Made by a program: the position numbers and the translations under genes. Source: Channallabes apus (lineage: Eukaryota > Chordata > Actinopteri > Siluriformes > Clariidae). Taken from it: a DNA stretch of 64,000 nt. Positions 23,580 to 56,869 of this stretch are shown in pieces (the stretch's first letter is position 1; each line of letters starts with the position of its first letter). The notes beneath the pieces are model-generated. The model did not search any database and had not been told where the DNA came from. It saw only the letters and a program-made list of their open reading frames with translations. Location of the stretch: contig CM060126.1 of assembly GCA_030522415.1 (NCBI GenBank), positions 6,412,645-6,476,644 on the forward strand, in the 5' to 3' direction.

Positions 23580-26500
23580 ACGCATGGACGTGTGTAAAGT
23601 TTGAGAATTGATCATGTTTGGTTTTCTGTCTGGCCAAACTAAATAAGTACAAATGGTACTTAAAGTATTAATGTGTGGCAGCAATAACTGCAGAATCTAA
23701 AAATGGCTTTTTGTGCTGTTTGCTTTTAACCTCTGAGAGTGAGTACTATTTGTCAATGCACTGATGTACAAAGCATTGTACCGACATCATTAACGTTAAG
23801 TGTCCATGATTCTGATGTTTCAGGATGCTCGGATTTCAAAAGGCAATACTCGTCAGTTATTCGTTCACGTCTGTTCCATGAAGACAGAAATTCCTTTTCT
23901 TTGTTGTACATGTTCTGTTTGGTTTTACCCTACATTCACGCGAGCAGAAAAAGAGGAAAAGGCCATAAATTTGTGTCACTATGGAAGTCCACAAGAGTTT
24001 AGTTTGGCGCAAAATATGGTTTGTTTTTAAGCAAATTCAAACAGGGCATGATGGCTGTGGTCGGATAGCTAATTTTAAAGGAATGCATTTACCTTTTTCT
24101 TTTAAAATTCTCAATTTATCAAATCAACTTCAATTGAAAAAGCAGAAATTTATACATGCTTGTTGCTATGCATACTGTAAGTGCATTGCAAAAAGAGACA
24201 AATTGATGAGGAAAAACTTGTAGCACACAGTGAAGAGTGAATGTAGCTTAGTCAGAACAGTTAAAAAAAAAAAAAAACTATTATAAATATTCGCTTTGAA
24301 ATAATTCAAAATCAAGTGAATTAAATATTGCTATTAAATATGAATGATTTGTATAAACAAATAAAACTATTTACTTTAGCTTGCTGTACTTAAAAGTGCT
24401 ATAACTGGCAGTACAAACTTATCGGCTTGTCCTTTAGAAATTCTTGCAGTTATTGTTTTATTGCTCAAGCATGCCCAAGCAATATAGACGTACAGTAATA
24501 TAAAACCATAAAAATACCCGAATGTACTTTAGCTAGCAGTGCAAATCCATCATCTTGTAGCCATTCTGTTTCTTATTACTTTAGCATGCATATCCAATAT
24601 AACACAAAAAACTATAGAAGCTTGTAAGGATGGCTTAGCAGTCAGATGCTTGCCATAATGCCATATTACATGATATAATTTTACAATACAAGAGTAGAAC
24701 AATTATGTGATGTTAAAAGAAAGGAGTGCCTGCATGTTTCAAGAGCATTCTGGTGCATTCAAATGACAGTTATAGTCGTAGTAAGAACACGCTGATATTT
24801 TTAAATAGTTTAACATTTATTATATTAAATTATAATCCTTAAACTGATGTTATCAGAGGATGCTCCAATCCTGTTGTACCCCCCAAAAAAAAAAAAAAAA
24901 ACTAAACTGGCCTGCCCATTTACTATGACCAAGACATTATTATTATTATTATTATATACTGTATGTGTTATATAGTACAAACAGTTTGTGTAGTTGGGCA
25001 CGCAGTTACACAGCCTGTGCATATATGGGCTAACCCTGCCAAAAAACAAACAAACAAAAAATGAAAAAAAAAAAAAAAAAAAAAAAAAAACTTTTTTTTT
25101 TTTTTTTTTTTTAGAAATTGTGCCTACAAAAGTATAAAGCTAATTTTTTTTCGAACATCTTTACAACATCTAGAACACAGATTTTTAAATGAGTACACGC
25201 CTCCAGAAAACTAGACCTTATTGCCGACCTTAACAAGGCAGCAAAACCATGAGATTATGAAATGACCAACCAGATATCACTGCTGGAACAGCTACTTCTC
25301 TCACTGCCAAGATACAAAATCTTCTAAACATTTCATTCCAGAGAGCGCGCTCTCTTTTTATACTTTCTACTAAATTTTCATTACAAAAGTTGTAATTCAA
25401 TAAAAATTTATAAAAATCAACTATTCAGTGAATTTCAGCTCCAAGACACAAACGGTACATATAGCTTGCTGATAACTCTTCCCCTGTCCTGCACAGGTCC
25501 TTCCTCTGAAGAAAGGTGTTTTTATTATTATTACTATTATTCCTTGATAGACCTTCTGAGCATGTCTACAGTACAGTATGTGGCAAATCCTGGAGTAATA
25601 CAGTTGTTTATCCACTAGATCTGTCCTCATTGCCTGGAAAATGCTTATAAACCACACCAACATGAACTGTAGAAAGCCAATGTGCAATCAGCTTCTTTCT
25701 TTGTAACAATGTCTGCCATTCTCCTTTACTATGCACTTCAGTAGCAGATTTAAATTCTAAAAACAAAACAACAAAAAAAAAAAGAATATAAAAGTTTATT
25801 AAAAAAAAAAAAAAAAAAAAAGCTTGTGTGTCATCCTTTATAGTGATTGTATGTGATTGCATGCTTGATACGTATACTGTATGTGTTATGGAAGAAGATA
25901 TCAAATGGCATTGTTCCCTTAAATTCCATACTTTAATTTACACCTATAACAAGTACAAAACAGTTGGGAGAAAATTAAATAAAATTCTTTAAAGTTCCTC
26001 AATTCTAACAGACAGAGAAAATGTCATACCCATTCACATCTCACACAAAATAATAAAAAAACCATTTAGAGTTTAGAAAAGCAAAAATCAAAACAGCCCA
26101 ATATCACATATTAGATATAACAAATGCATGATTTAGTCATAAAAGAAATAAGATATATTTTCTATATTCAATGCTTGTTGACATCCGGGCTTCATTTAGC
26201 TTACTGAGGCACAACTGTACGGGGAAAGGCACTTTAAAAGCACAGTACTGGTAAAAGTACCACCATGGTCCATAACTATTGATTACCAGTCATTATAAAA
26301 TATTATTTACAAATCAAAATTAATTGCATTTAAATAACTATGTTACTACCTTCCCCTACTACTTCTTAGATTAAAAGCATCCCTGAGAAGAGGAGTTGCC
26401 ACAGTTGGGAAGAAAAGATTCAATCCTGCCTCCATGTACGAATCTGGTCCTTACCATTTTCACATTTGTGGATTTAGTACTTAAGGTGTTTGTGCTTAAG

Positions 26501-26600
26501 TACTTTGTCACAAAGTTCACTTCAATTTAAAATGGATTGTATTGTTTGGATTGCACGGACATTTGCAGTTGTACTAAAATGTTGTCATCCTCATGTTGGC
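22450..26600. other. Gap between the convergent genes
   Basis: Holds (GA)n at about 23038-23058, (TG)n at 23527-23577 and several A/T homopolymers. No coding motif was seen; the frames 23739-24223 have no recognisable domain. The distal part must hold the tmprss4 3' UTR on the - strand; possible signals there are ATTAAA (reverse of 25932-25937) and AATAAA (reverse of 25795-25800). Confidence 0.5.
25062..25112. repeat. Homopolymer palindrome, A tract facing T tract
   Basis: About 29 A, a single C, then about 22 T. It can fold on itself; it might be two facing retroposon tails, or slippage. Confidence 0.85.
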
Positions 26601-26606
26601 TTTGGC

Positions 26607-47740
<21,134 letters not shown>

Positions 47741-47743
<3 letters not shown>

Positions 47744-47860
47744 GATACTTTAGGTGCTGCAGTGAAAGGCAGCGCTTTGAAAGTTGAAGGAATGCCGGCT
47801 TGTTGTTTAAAACTCACAGACCACCTTTTATTTCCTTCTCTAGGTGGGAACGTGGGCTCC
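47741..47860 (-). CDS. tmprss4: Probable tmprss4 exon 1 (5' UTR plus ATG only)
   Basis: The - strand reads CTAAAGTATCATG|GTGAGTCAT: the start codon itself is the last codon of the exon, with a consensus donor in phase 0 to exon 36719-36773, giving Met-Thr-Asp-Asn. The UTR extent (to about 47860, where a TC tract begins) is a guess. The first intron would be about 11 kb. The MK candidate at 42132 is the competitor. Confidence 0.5.
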
Positions 47861-47869
47861 CTCTTCTCT

Positions 47870-49370
47870 CTCTCTCTCTCTGTTTAGTCTAACCAGTTGT
47901 TTTGTTTTCAACACAGAAGATACTTGATATGGTGATTTGGAGCATATAGTACATGTACTTCCTTATAGGATCCAGAAAATGCGTTCTTTAACACTACTCT
48001 GGATCTAATGCAACCGGACACCTCCTCTCTGCCTACCTCTCTCTCCCTCTCTTTGTCCTTGCACTAGGTGTGGCCATGTGAGGTAGTTTCGGTTGTTGAA
48101 TGATCTTACCTGACAGTCAGCCCTGTCAGGAACTCATAGAGACAAAACTTCCTGTTTTGATACTGTTTTCAGGGTTTAATACTGACATATTGAACCAAAC
48201 TCATATGTGCTGTTTGTATCTCATTCTAGATTTAGTCTTGTTTTGCAGCTATTAAAAAAAATGCTTTATTCTTCTTCACCTGTTTTAGCACTGGGACAAG
48301 CAGAGCTGTGGGGATTTGCATACTGATCCTAAGGTCAGGCACTGACGCTGGGCTAGAAGGCCCTTGGCAGTATTGGTGGCTTAAGACCTTTTTTTTTTTT
48401 TTTTTTTTGCAAAGATTTCCATTGCTTCAATGATGTTTCCTCGTGCTGTTTGCCTACTGTATATCCTTTGTTTTTATTTAGCACATGTTTCCAAAATCCA
48501 AGTCAACTTATATAATGCTCAGCATGATTATACCTCGTGGCACCATTAATGGATATTGGCACCTATACAGTAGCTAACCTTAAATTCTGTTCCAAGTTAC
48601 TGAGTTACTTTTGTGGAAAAGGGGTGGAAATAACATCTACCTAACCTGAGGGAATAAAACAAAACATACATTTTTATTATGTATGAGTTTGATGTTGTTA
48701 AAATTTTAGTCAAAGATGAGTTCAATTATTTATTTTATTATTTGAAAATAGAACACCAGAGCAGCTTAAATGCAATATAGGCCAAATATGCAAAACGGCA
48801 TGGAAAGGTAGGTAGCAATGAAATGCAGTTTATCATCTACGAAAAGTTCAAATATTGGTGTATGTGCATCAGTGCAAATATAGGCATTGTGCAAATTTGG
48901 CAGGATATATATTAGTTGTTATTGTACTTTTTCCTTCTTTTTTTTTTAAACAATATATCACTTTTTTACAGTACTTGTAAATATTTTTTCCAATAATATA
49001 CAGTAAATTGAAGTGTAATCTATTACATTCGATTACTTGGTTGATGCTTTTATTACAAGCAACGTTCAATTAAGACTGAGTGTTTGATTAAGGGTTAAGG
49101 GTTATGATGGCAAGTTCATGCCAGATTGATGGGATTCAAACACAACCTTCTGATCTGTAGCTCAACACCTTAATCTAAAAACTGAGCTGCTACCACTATT
49201 ACTCATTGTGTCTTGCATTAATCCAACCACTTTTGCTGTTGAAATTGTTCACACCAAAAAGGTAAATTTCATTGCTTTAAGTTTTTACACTTAGGTATAA
49301 ACTTTATGTTTGTCTCCAATACTGTTTAAAAAGGAGAGCACAAAAATGACTGACTAATTTTGCCAAAACA
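47870..49370. other. Upstream region of tmprss4, nothing recognised
   Basis: Holds a TC tract (47863-47880), a T tract (48390-48408) and a tRNA-SINE-like scrap at about 49095-49195 (GGGATTCAAACACAACC). Promoter elements could not be assigned. Confidence 0.45.
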
Positions 49371-49379
49371 AAGATAATC

Positions 49380-49570
49380 TACTAGTCTCACTCATCTACA
49401 ACATTAGATATTTCAACACCTCTCCACTATGACCAGCATAAATTCCCTTCAGCAATCTATGCCACATCAGACCCTCTGGGTGATCACAAGGCTGCCACCA
49501 ACATACAGTACACTATTGACAGTCAGTGTTAAAACTGCTATGTTCTTCAATGTTATGGCTGATCAGTGAA
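49380..49570. mobile_element. DNA-transposon relic ending in GGCTGATCAGTG
   Basis: The right end ATGTTATGGCTGATCAGTGA is the inverse of the TGATCAGCCATGACATTA terminus at 50474. The interior is decayed. Confidence 0.5.
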
Positions 49571-50465
49571 TAGTGTTTTTATCTACCGTACCTGTTCTTG
49601 ACTGCTTTCCTTTTCAGATTCTTTAAAGCTATTACCACAATCACTACACAGTCAAACTAAATGATGAAATTGAATAAGCAAAATTTTCATAAATAGTGAG
49701 CTTTACAGCAAGCAAGCTTCTTTGTCGAATACTTTCAAGTAAAATGTACAAAGTTGACTTAATTTTCAAAACAGCACTGTAGTTAACCTTTCAAATCCAA
49801 CTATACTTACCATATATTCTTGTTCATCTGCTATCCAAATATGAGGTTTCTTTAAATATTACTGTCCTGTATGTCCTTGTTTTCTACACCGCTTGTGTGC
49901 TTTTGCCTTTGCACTATGCTGTTTATTGGACATTGCTCATTGTAATCTGTTTGCCTCTCCTCTCTGGCATGAACCTATCCCGACTGTTTAAATATGCTAT
50001 CCTTCACTCCCACATTTGCTCTACACTTCCTGGTGAAGTTCAGTGAAAATAACATTGTACTGATGCACAATGAGCCTACAGTCTACGTAAGAGGAATAAA
50101 ATGCTTCCGCAGAAAAATAGAGTATGAGGTGAATATAAAGAAACCCAAAATATATGCAAAAACATTTTCACATACAGTCACATTTATAGCATAATAATGT
50201 GGCATAAACCTGGACTTTGTATATTCCTTTTATATAACACAAATTACAAGCTTCAACCTTACAGCAGGTCCCATAAACCAAAGTGTCAAGGAGAATATCA
50301 AGAAATCTGTGCTGTCATTTCATTAGTTGTACTTTATTAGTAATAGTAATAATGCATTATCGTTCCCATCAGAAACTTTTCATAATAACATTTTTGCAGG
50401 CTACATATAAATAGTTGGTTTGCATTATCAATAACCAGACAAGAAGTCTTCAGTTCTGTGGAAGA

Positions 50466-50640
50466 TATACATTGATCAGCCATGACATTAAAAACCCAAA
50501 GCATTAAGACCGATATTGTGTGGGTTCTCCATGTACCACCTGGGCAGGTCTCGGGTCATGACTTTACAGGACCTCTGGGGGGTGTGCTATGATGTCTGGA
50601 ACTGGGAAGTGGCTAGATGGTGGTTGTAATTGTCGGTACA
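50466..50640. mobile_element. DNA-transposon relic starting TTGATCAGCCATGACATTA
   Basis: The terminal word, CCGATATTGTGTGGGTTCTC and GTCATGACTTTACAGGACCT match a repeat common in fish, related to the relic at 42395. No transposase remains. Confidence 0.6.
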
Positions 50641-50770
50641 AAATCTTCCACAGGCATTGGGATGAAAACTAAAAACATTGAGTTATTGTGAAATGCATAT
50701 CCTGTACCATATAAATCATGTATTTAAGTAAAATGATGTTTTACATAATTTACATTGATATGAAGCCATA

Positions 50771-50920
50771 CATGGAATGGCATGGTGATGTAATGGTTAG
50801 CACTGTGGCCTCGCACAACCAGTATCGAGGGTTTGATTCCCACCTTGGGTCTGTATGTAGAGTGTGCATTTGTTTATTCCTCCTGTCGCGAATATGTCCT
50901 GGAGGTTCGAATAACCTTTC
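50771..50920 (+). mobile_element. Mermaid-like SINE head, diverged
   Basis: GGCATGGTGATGTAATGGTT, AGCACTGTGGCCTCGCAC and the box B GGTTTGATTCCC; the body decays after about 50900. Confidence 0.75.
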
Positions 50921-51249
50921 CTAAATGGTACAGTACAGTATATGGAATTTTTTTTTTTACTGTGCTGTAAAGTGCATGTGAAAATAATTTAATATTACAT
51001 TATTATTTAATGATAAGCAAAAGCTTATGACAATAAAACTCTTGTTTTGAACCTTTGAACTTGTTTTTAATCTTTATATTGTACAACTACCAATTCATAA
51101 TATAATTTTTGCAACCCTAAGCAGCTATAAACACTATGACACGAATGGAAAGTTTTATATGATAGTTCAAAATGCATTTTTGTGTGACCCAAAACTAATA
51201 GAATATTGACATTTTATAAGACTGATAAGTCATATACAGATGAGATCAT

Positions 51250-51960
51250 ACACAAACTATTTGTTCCAACAGAAGAGTGACCCTAAACACACATCAAAGT
51301 TAGTTTGGTAATGGATGAAGCAGGGAAACTTTTCGATCCTCAACTCTATCAAACAAGTATGTGGAGTATGCTTAATTTTTGGGACCATGAGCATGATTGA
51401 CTACAGCTGGTATCTTCTCTGTGCCACCATAAAATAGGTGACTGACAAAGACATAACACGCTGTCCAAAGAGTTTAGTGCAGTTCAAAGAAAGGGGATTG
51501 ACAGTTTAACACAAGTCAAGAAGGTCTATTGAAGATTAATAATCAACTGTGGAATCCAAGATCACCGGAAACAATTGTATTTAAGTTATTGGAAGGTGTA
51601 GCCACTTTGCCAAGGTCTGGAAGAAGACGCAAACTGTTGCCCTTACAGTAGGTAAGAGGAAATTGTTCGCTTGTTCACTGGAGGCATTCAATCCCAAGAA
51701 CACTAGTGGTGGTAGCCGGTTGTGGAATGGATGCATCATGGTACCTTTGAGCCATTTGGAGCCTAAACCCTATTAAAAAAGTGGTTAAAGAGCAGGTCCG
51801 TTTTAGGAAATCAATTAATTTAATTAAACACGACCAATATAGAGAGGTCAAATAATTGGTCTTATAAGAATTCTTGCAAAAGCTTCCAAGAAACCAAAAG
51901 CACCTGTCAAATGTGAAAAGGGACAGTTTGACAAATATTAGGTGTGTTACTGTATATGTA
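51250..51960 (+). pseudogene. Scrambled Tc1-like transposase relic
   Basis: The + strand near 51272 reads SDPKHTSKLVW, from the middle of a Tc1 transposase, while LPRSGRRRK-like codons at about 51613-51633 come from its N-terminal region. The order is inverted against a normal gene and stops abound, so the copy is rearranged and dead. Confidence 0.55.
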
Positions 51961-52034
51961 ACATTTTGATCCTGGGTTGATATTAGATATAAATTATAAA
52001 ATTGTACACAATTATATATATTTTTTTGGTTGTT

Positions 52035-52185
52035 TTACACCGGATGCCCTTCCTGACATAACCCTCATAGTTTATTCGGACCTGGGACCAGCATTGCATC
52101 CAGTGGCTGAGGTTTGGGCGGGAAACAAACTCAAGCCTGCTACATGGCAGGCGAAAAACCTACCACTGAGCCACCAATATCCTTC
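52035..52185. repeat. Dispersed fish repeat (CCGGATGCCCTTCCTGAC type)
   Basis: CACCGGATGCCCTTCCTGAC, GGACCTGGGACCAGCATTGC and CTACCACTGAGCCACCAATA are words of a very common teleost interspersed repeat; the family name is not certain. Confidence 0.6.
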
Positions 52186-52199
52186 GGGGTTTTATTTTG

Positions 52200-53240
52200 G
52201 TAAACATGCATATTTAATAAAATCATCAACTCATTCTGCCTCAGGAAATATATGAACCTCAAGCACAATATTTCCATTACTTTCAGGTTTGCCCTTCAAA
52301 GACCCTACCAAGGTTTCCACATTATGTTATGTTTCACACTCACCTTAAAATGGATTCAAATGGTTTCTCATCATCCTACACACGATACACAACACACAAT
52401 GCCAATGTACTGTAAAAACAGCATTTTGATCATTCATTAAAAATGAAAAGCTGAAATATCACATTTAAATAAAGATTATGACCCATCACTTGGACTTGAT
52501 TAAAGCAGTTTGGCAGCAATGACGTGTCAAGTCTGCTTGTGAATGCATCTTACTTGAGGCTGTCAAAAGGAAGTCATGTCGGTTTGGTTTCTCTTCTGAC
52601 ATGACGGCAAAAGTCAAAAGTGCAACACTGTGTTTCACCACGCATTAACCTCATGATATTTGGGAGGGGGGGGGGGGGGCTGTTTAACACACTGTGAAAT
52701 ACACACATGAAAAATGGCAGTCAGAAACAGCACAGAGTGGCTCTGTGACACAACATCACAAATGTTATGTAGTTTATGTGTGATGAAATGTCATTTAGAT
52801 ACAGTATGGTGAAATACATGATTGTGCTTTTACCGTCATGTCCGAAGGGAAGTTTTAAAAGATTAACCAGATAAGACTATCGTCTAACTGTGACTTGCCA
52901 GAAAAATGCGGAAGTGGGAATTCTGTTCATTTTTGGATGTTTTGAGGAGTGTGCAGTTTCACTTTTTTGTGTGAGGAAGATAAAGGACTCATTAAACATT
53001 GATCAAACTTTTCACAATTGTTCTTTCAGTCTGAAGATGCAATGCATATTTCATCGTCGAGATGGAGACTGATAGCGGCGATGATTAACTCGATGACTCG
53101 TCTTTGAGAAAGAGACCAAAACTTTACTTTTAATCAACATTTATTGCATTTATTTTTCTTATGACTCTTTTTGTAAACATTGTAAAAAAAAGTGTGTGTA
53201 TGTGTAATAAGTAAAACAAAAGCAATAAAAGTAAATAAGA
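52200..53240. other. No gene recognised
   Basis: Holds a run of about 15 G at 52665-52679. Frames at 51977-52440 and 52890-53072 have no recognisable domain. Confidence 0.5.
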
Positions 53241-53244
53241 CCTA

Positions 53245-54862
53245 CAGTGGTGTGAAAAACTATTTGCCCCCCTCCTGATTTCTTATTCTTTTGCATGTTT
53301 GTCACACAAAATGTTTCTGATCATCAAACACATTTAACTATTAGTCAAAGATAACACAAGTAAACACAAAATGCAGTTTTTAAATGAGGGGTTTTATTAT
53401 TTAGGGAGAAAAAAAATCCAAACCTACATGGCCCTGTGTGAAAAAGTAATTGCCCCCTGAACCTAATAACCGGTTGGGCCACCCTTAGCAGCACTAACTG
53501 CAATCAAGCGTTTGCAATAACTTGCAACCAGTCTTTTACAGCGCTCTGGAGGAATTTTGGCCCACTCATCTTTGCAGAATTGTTGTAATTCAGCTTTATT
53601 TGAGGGTTTTCTAGCATGAACCGCCTTTTTAAGGTCATGCCACAACATCTCAATAGGATTCAGGTCAGGACTTTGACTAGGCCACTCCAAAGTCTTCATT
53701 TTGTTTTTCTTCAGCCATTCAGAGGTGGATTTGCTGGTGTGTTTTGGGTCATTGTCCTGCTGCAGCACCCAAGATCGCTTCAGCTTGAGTTGACGAACAG
53801 ATGGCCGGACATTCTCCTTCAGGATTTTTTGGTAGACAGTAGAATTCATGGTTCCATCTATCACAGCAAGCCTTCCAGGTCCTGAAGCAGCAAAACAACC
53901 CCAGACCATCACACTACCACCACCATATTTTACTGTTGGTATGATGTTCTTTTTCTGAAATGCTGTGTTACTTTTACGCCAGATGTAACGGGACACGCAC
54001 CTTCCAAAAAGTTCAAGTTTTGTCTCGTTGGTCCACAAGGTATTTTCCCAAAAGTCTTGGCAATCATTGAGATGTTTTTTAGCAAAATTGAGACGAGCCT
54101 TAATGTTCTTTTTGCTTAAAAGTGGTTTGCGCCTTGGAAATCTGCCATGCAGGCCGTTTTTGCCCAGTCTCTTTCTTATGGTGGAGTCGTGAACACTGAC
54201 CTTAATTGAGGCAAGTGAGGCCTGCAGTTCTTTAGATGTTGTCCTGGGGTCTTTTGTGGCCTCTCGGATGAGTCGTCTCTGCGCTCTTGGGGTAATTTTG
54301 GTCGGCCGGCCACTCCTGGGAAGGTTCACCACTGTTCCATGTTTTTGCCATTTGTGGATAATGGCTCTCACTGTGGTTCGCTGGAGTCCCAAAGCTTTAG
54401 AAATGGCTTTATAACCTTTACCAGACTGATAGATCTCAATTACTTTTGTTCTCATTTGTGCCTGAATTTCTTTGGATCTTCGCATGATGTCTAGCTTTTG
54501 AGGTGCTTTTGGTCTACTTCTCTGTGTCAGGTAGCTCCTATTTAAGTGATTTCTTGATTGAAACAGGTGTGGCAGTAATCAGGCCTGGGGGTGACTACAG
54601 AAATTGAACTCAGGTGTGATAAACCACAGGTAAGTTATTTTTTAACAAGGGGGGCAATCACTTTTTCACACAGGGCCATGTAGATTTGGATTTTTTTTCT
54701 CCCTTAATAACGTAAACCTTCATTTAAAAACTGCATTTTGTGTTCAATTATGTTATCTTTGACTAATAGTTAACGGTTTTTGATGAGCAGAAACATTTAA
54801 GTTGACAAACATGCAAAAGAATAAGAAATCAGGAAGGGGGCAAATAGTTTTTCACACCACTG
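53245..54862 (-). mobile_element. Complete Tc1-like transposon, 1618 bp
   Basis: Begins CAGTGGTGTGAAAAACTATT and ends with its reverse complement, each end flanked by TA (53243-53244, 54863-54864). The terminal inverted repeats are very long, about 200 bp: AAAACTGCATTTTGTGTT and GGCCCTGTGTGAAAAAGT occur in mirrored form at both ends. This suggests the inverted/direct repeat arrangement of some fish Tc1 families. It carries one transposase frame on the - strand. The right flank is a long TA microsatellite, a natural target. Confidence 0.93.
53463..54485 (-). CDS. Tc1-like transposase, full-length frame, first catalytic Asp replaced by Asn
   Basis: 340 residues, the normal length for fish Tc1 transposases. 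Paired helix-turn-helix DNA-binding region about 1-110 with the GRPR-like hook LPRSGRPTK (55-63). Catalytic DDE domain: WTNETKLELFG, LQQDNDPKHTS and SPDLNPIEMLW. D244 and E279 have the 34-residue spacing of the DD34E family. Position 153, where the family has Asp (same numbering as Sleeping Beauty D153), is Asn (AAC, reverse of 54027-54029). Loss of this metal ligand should abolish cleavage, although nothing else is broken; DNA binding could persist. The start is the only Met near the element's promoter-proximal end and gives the family N-terminus. Confidence 0.93.
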   Translation of the reverse strand: MRRSKEIQAQMRTKVIEIYQSGKGYKAISKALGLQRTTVRAIIHKWQKHGTVVNLPRSGRPTKITPRAQRRLIREATKDPRTTSKELQASLASIKVSVHDSTIRKRLGKNGLHGRFPRRKPLLSKKNIKARLNFAKKHLNDCQDFWENTLWTNETKLELFGRCVSRYIWRKSNTAFQKKNIIPTVKYGGGSVMVWGCFAASGPGRLAVIDGTMNSTVYQKILKENVRPSVRQLKLKRSWVLQQDNDPKHTSKSTSEWLKKNKMKTLEWPSQSPDLNPIEMLWHDLKKAVHARKPSNKAELQQFCKDEWAKIPPERCKRLVASYCKRLIAVSAAKGGPTGY

Positions 54863-54865
54863 TAC

Positions 54866-54866
54866 A

Positions 54867-54935
<69 letters not shown>
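54866..54935. repeat. (AT)n microsatellite
   Basis: Starts two bases after the target TA of the Tc1 element. Confidence 0.95.
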
Positions 54936-54939
<4 letters not shown>

Positions 54940-56300
54940 CTGTACTGTATGTGTAAACTGTTATCCTGTACGTGTAGTGTTTTTATACACTTACACTTTA
55001 TAAAATGTTCATAGCAGAAGTATTTTTATTATTACTATTATAATTATTAAACAGTCTCTAATAACAAAAATAGTAGTACTGTAGCACTGAAAAAAGGCAA
55101 AATGCAAGGAAAATGTTTCATCACTATGATTATACATGGAAGTGAGATCATATACTTTCATTTAAAGATAACATCAATATTTATTTAAAAAAAAATAAGC
55201 TAAACACTAAAATAATAAAACAATAATTGAGTATAATTAATAAAAAGAAATAAATAAAATAAATAGTAAATAAATCAGTCAACCCAAACTATGTCATTGG
55301 TGTTAGTCAAAAAGTGTTACACAAAAAGTTTTATTTTGAAATACATTTAACAATTTGAAACTGTTTCTGCATCTGCTGTCACTAGATGAGGAACGCTGGA
55401 CAAATGCAAAAAGGATGTCAGCTGTCTCACATTTTCTGTTTAGAAATGTCGTATTTTATTTAGCAAAAGCTTTTTATGTGAAGCTTTTTGTGAAGTCCAT
55501 CATCAGTGTTACTCATTGTATAATTATAACTGTCAAAAATTGGACTTTAAAACTGATTGTAGCTAATAATTAACTGATTTTGACATAATTGAAACCCATT
55601 TTGTCTTACACAAGCCATTTTGTAAATAGTTAGGATTTTATCTAAATTGCTATGGTTTTATCATCATTGGTGTTACCAGGAAGAAAAGTAACACAAACTA
55701 GTATATGTATAAAAAATAAATCAATAAAATTCATTAAGCACTACTTTTTAACTATTGCTATTAAAGAAGTTTTAGATTCAAAAGAAGAAATAGATTTCTG
55801 GAGATTTTTATGACTTATATTCCACTTTTTCTGTAGAGTGATCCTGACGCTAGATGGGCTGGTCTGTGTCTCTCTGAAACAGCTGATCTACTGGGATTTT
55901 CACACACAGCCATCTGTAACAGTTTAGAAAATGGTCTAAAAAAGAGAAACTAACCAGTGAGTGGCAGTTCTCTGGGTGATAATGTCTGGTTGATGCCCGA
56001 AGGAAGAGGAGAATGGCTAGAATGGCTTGAGCTGGTAGAAAGGCGACACTAACTTAAATAACATTACAATACTACAGAGGTATGCTGGGGAGCATCTCTG
56101 AATGCAAAGCCTTCAAACCTTAAGAAGATAGTCCAGTTTGATTGAAATGTAAAAGCATTACAGATCAAAGACATGTGGAGCCATCTGGAGCCATGCTTGT
56201 TTCATTTTCAATGTATAACTTTACATTTTATAAAATCTTTATTGGTTTTCAGCTGGTAAAATACCACCATAAATAAAATCCACACGTCTTCTGTTGGGTC
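54940..56300. other. No gene recognised
   Basis: AT-rich sequence. GATCCTGACGCTAGATGGGC..CAGCTGATCTACTGGGATTT near 55840-55900 resembles decayed repeat DNA. The frame 55355-55573 has no recognisable domain. Confidence 0.45.
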
Positions 56301-56307
56301 TTTTAGT

Positions 56308-56347
56308 CTGATGTGATGTGATGTGATGTGATTTGATGTGATGTGAA
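56308..56347. repeat. (GATGT)n pentanucleotide repeat
   Basis: Seven or so GATGT units, one with a T substitution. Confidence 0.9.
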
Positions 56348-56599
56348 TGCTAAGGAAATCAAGATTTTTTTATTAGCAAAACAATACTAAGATATCATTT
56401 TATGATTTGTTCCCAATTTGGAGAACCAAATTAGTGAATGCACTCTCAATCTGCCAATCTGTCTTCCATGTGCACTGTAAAAATATCTTAACAGTTGAAT
56501 ACTGTGGTAAAAATAAACATTTTAAACATTCTATGAGCCACAAATACAATATGTTACAGCCAAAAATGTCAGAAATTAACTATTTTTATTTGGATTTTC

Positions 56600-56860
56600 C
56601 CCCCAATTTTTAACCTACAGTAATTTATTTGTGTCCAATTCCTCCCCGTCACTAGGGGGCTCCCACATTAAGGCTACTACTACCACTCAGTCGGAAAGAC
56701 TATCCTCCGAACCACGTGACGCAGCTGACCGCATCTTTTCAAACTGCTCGCTCACGCACTATTGGGGTCAGTGTAACACACGGAGGACAGCGCTATCCGC
56801 TTATTCCACTTGCGTGAGCTCACAGACGCCCCTGATTGGCTGTAGAGCCGTGATTAAAAA
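56600..56860. repeat. GC-rich dispersed repeat, copy 2
   Basis: Shares GTCACTAGGGGGCTCCCACA, GCTCACAGACGCCCCTGATT and GGCTGTAGAGCCGTGATTAA with 18055-18330 and has similar spacing. It stops where copy 1 continues with GTGGGAGCG, so it is 3'-truncated relative to it. Confidence 0.7.
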
Positions 56861-56869
56861 TAACAGCAA

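Noticed and set aside
23739..24223. Possible small gene between scn4b and tmprss4
   Set aside because: Overlapping frames with no domain, signal or splice support.
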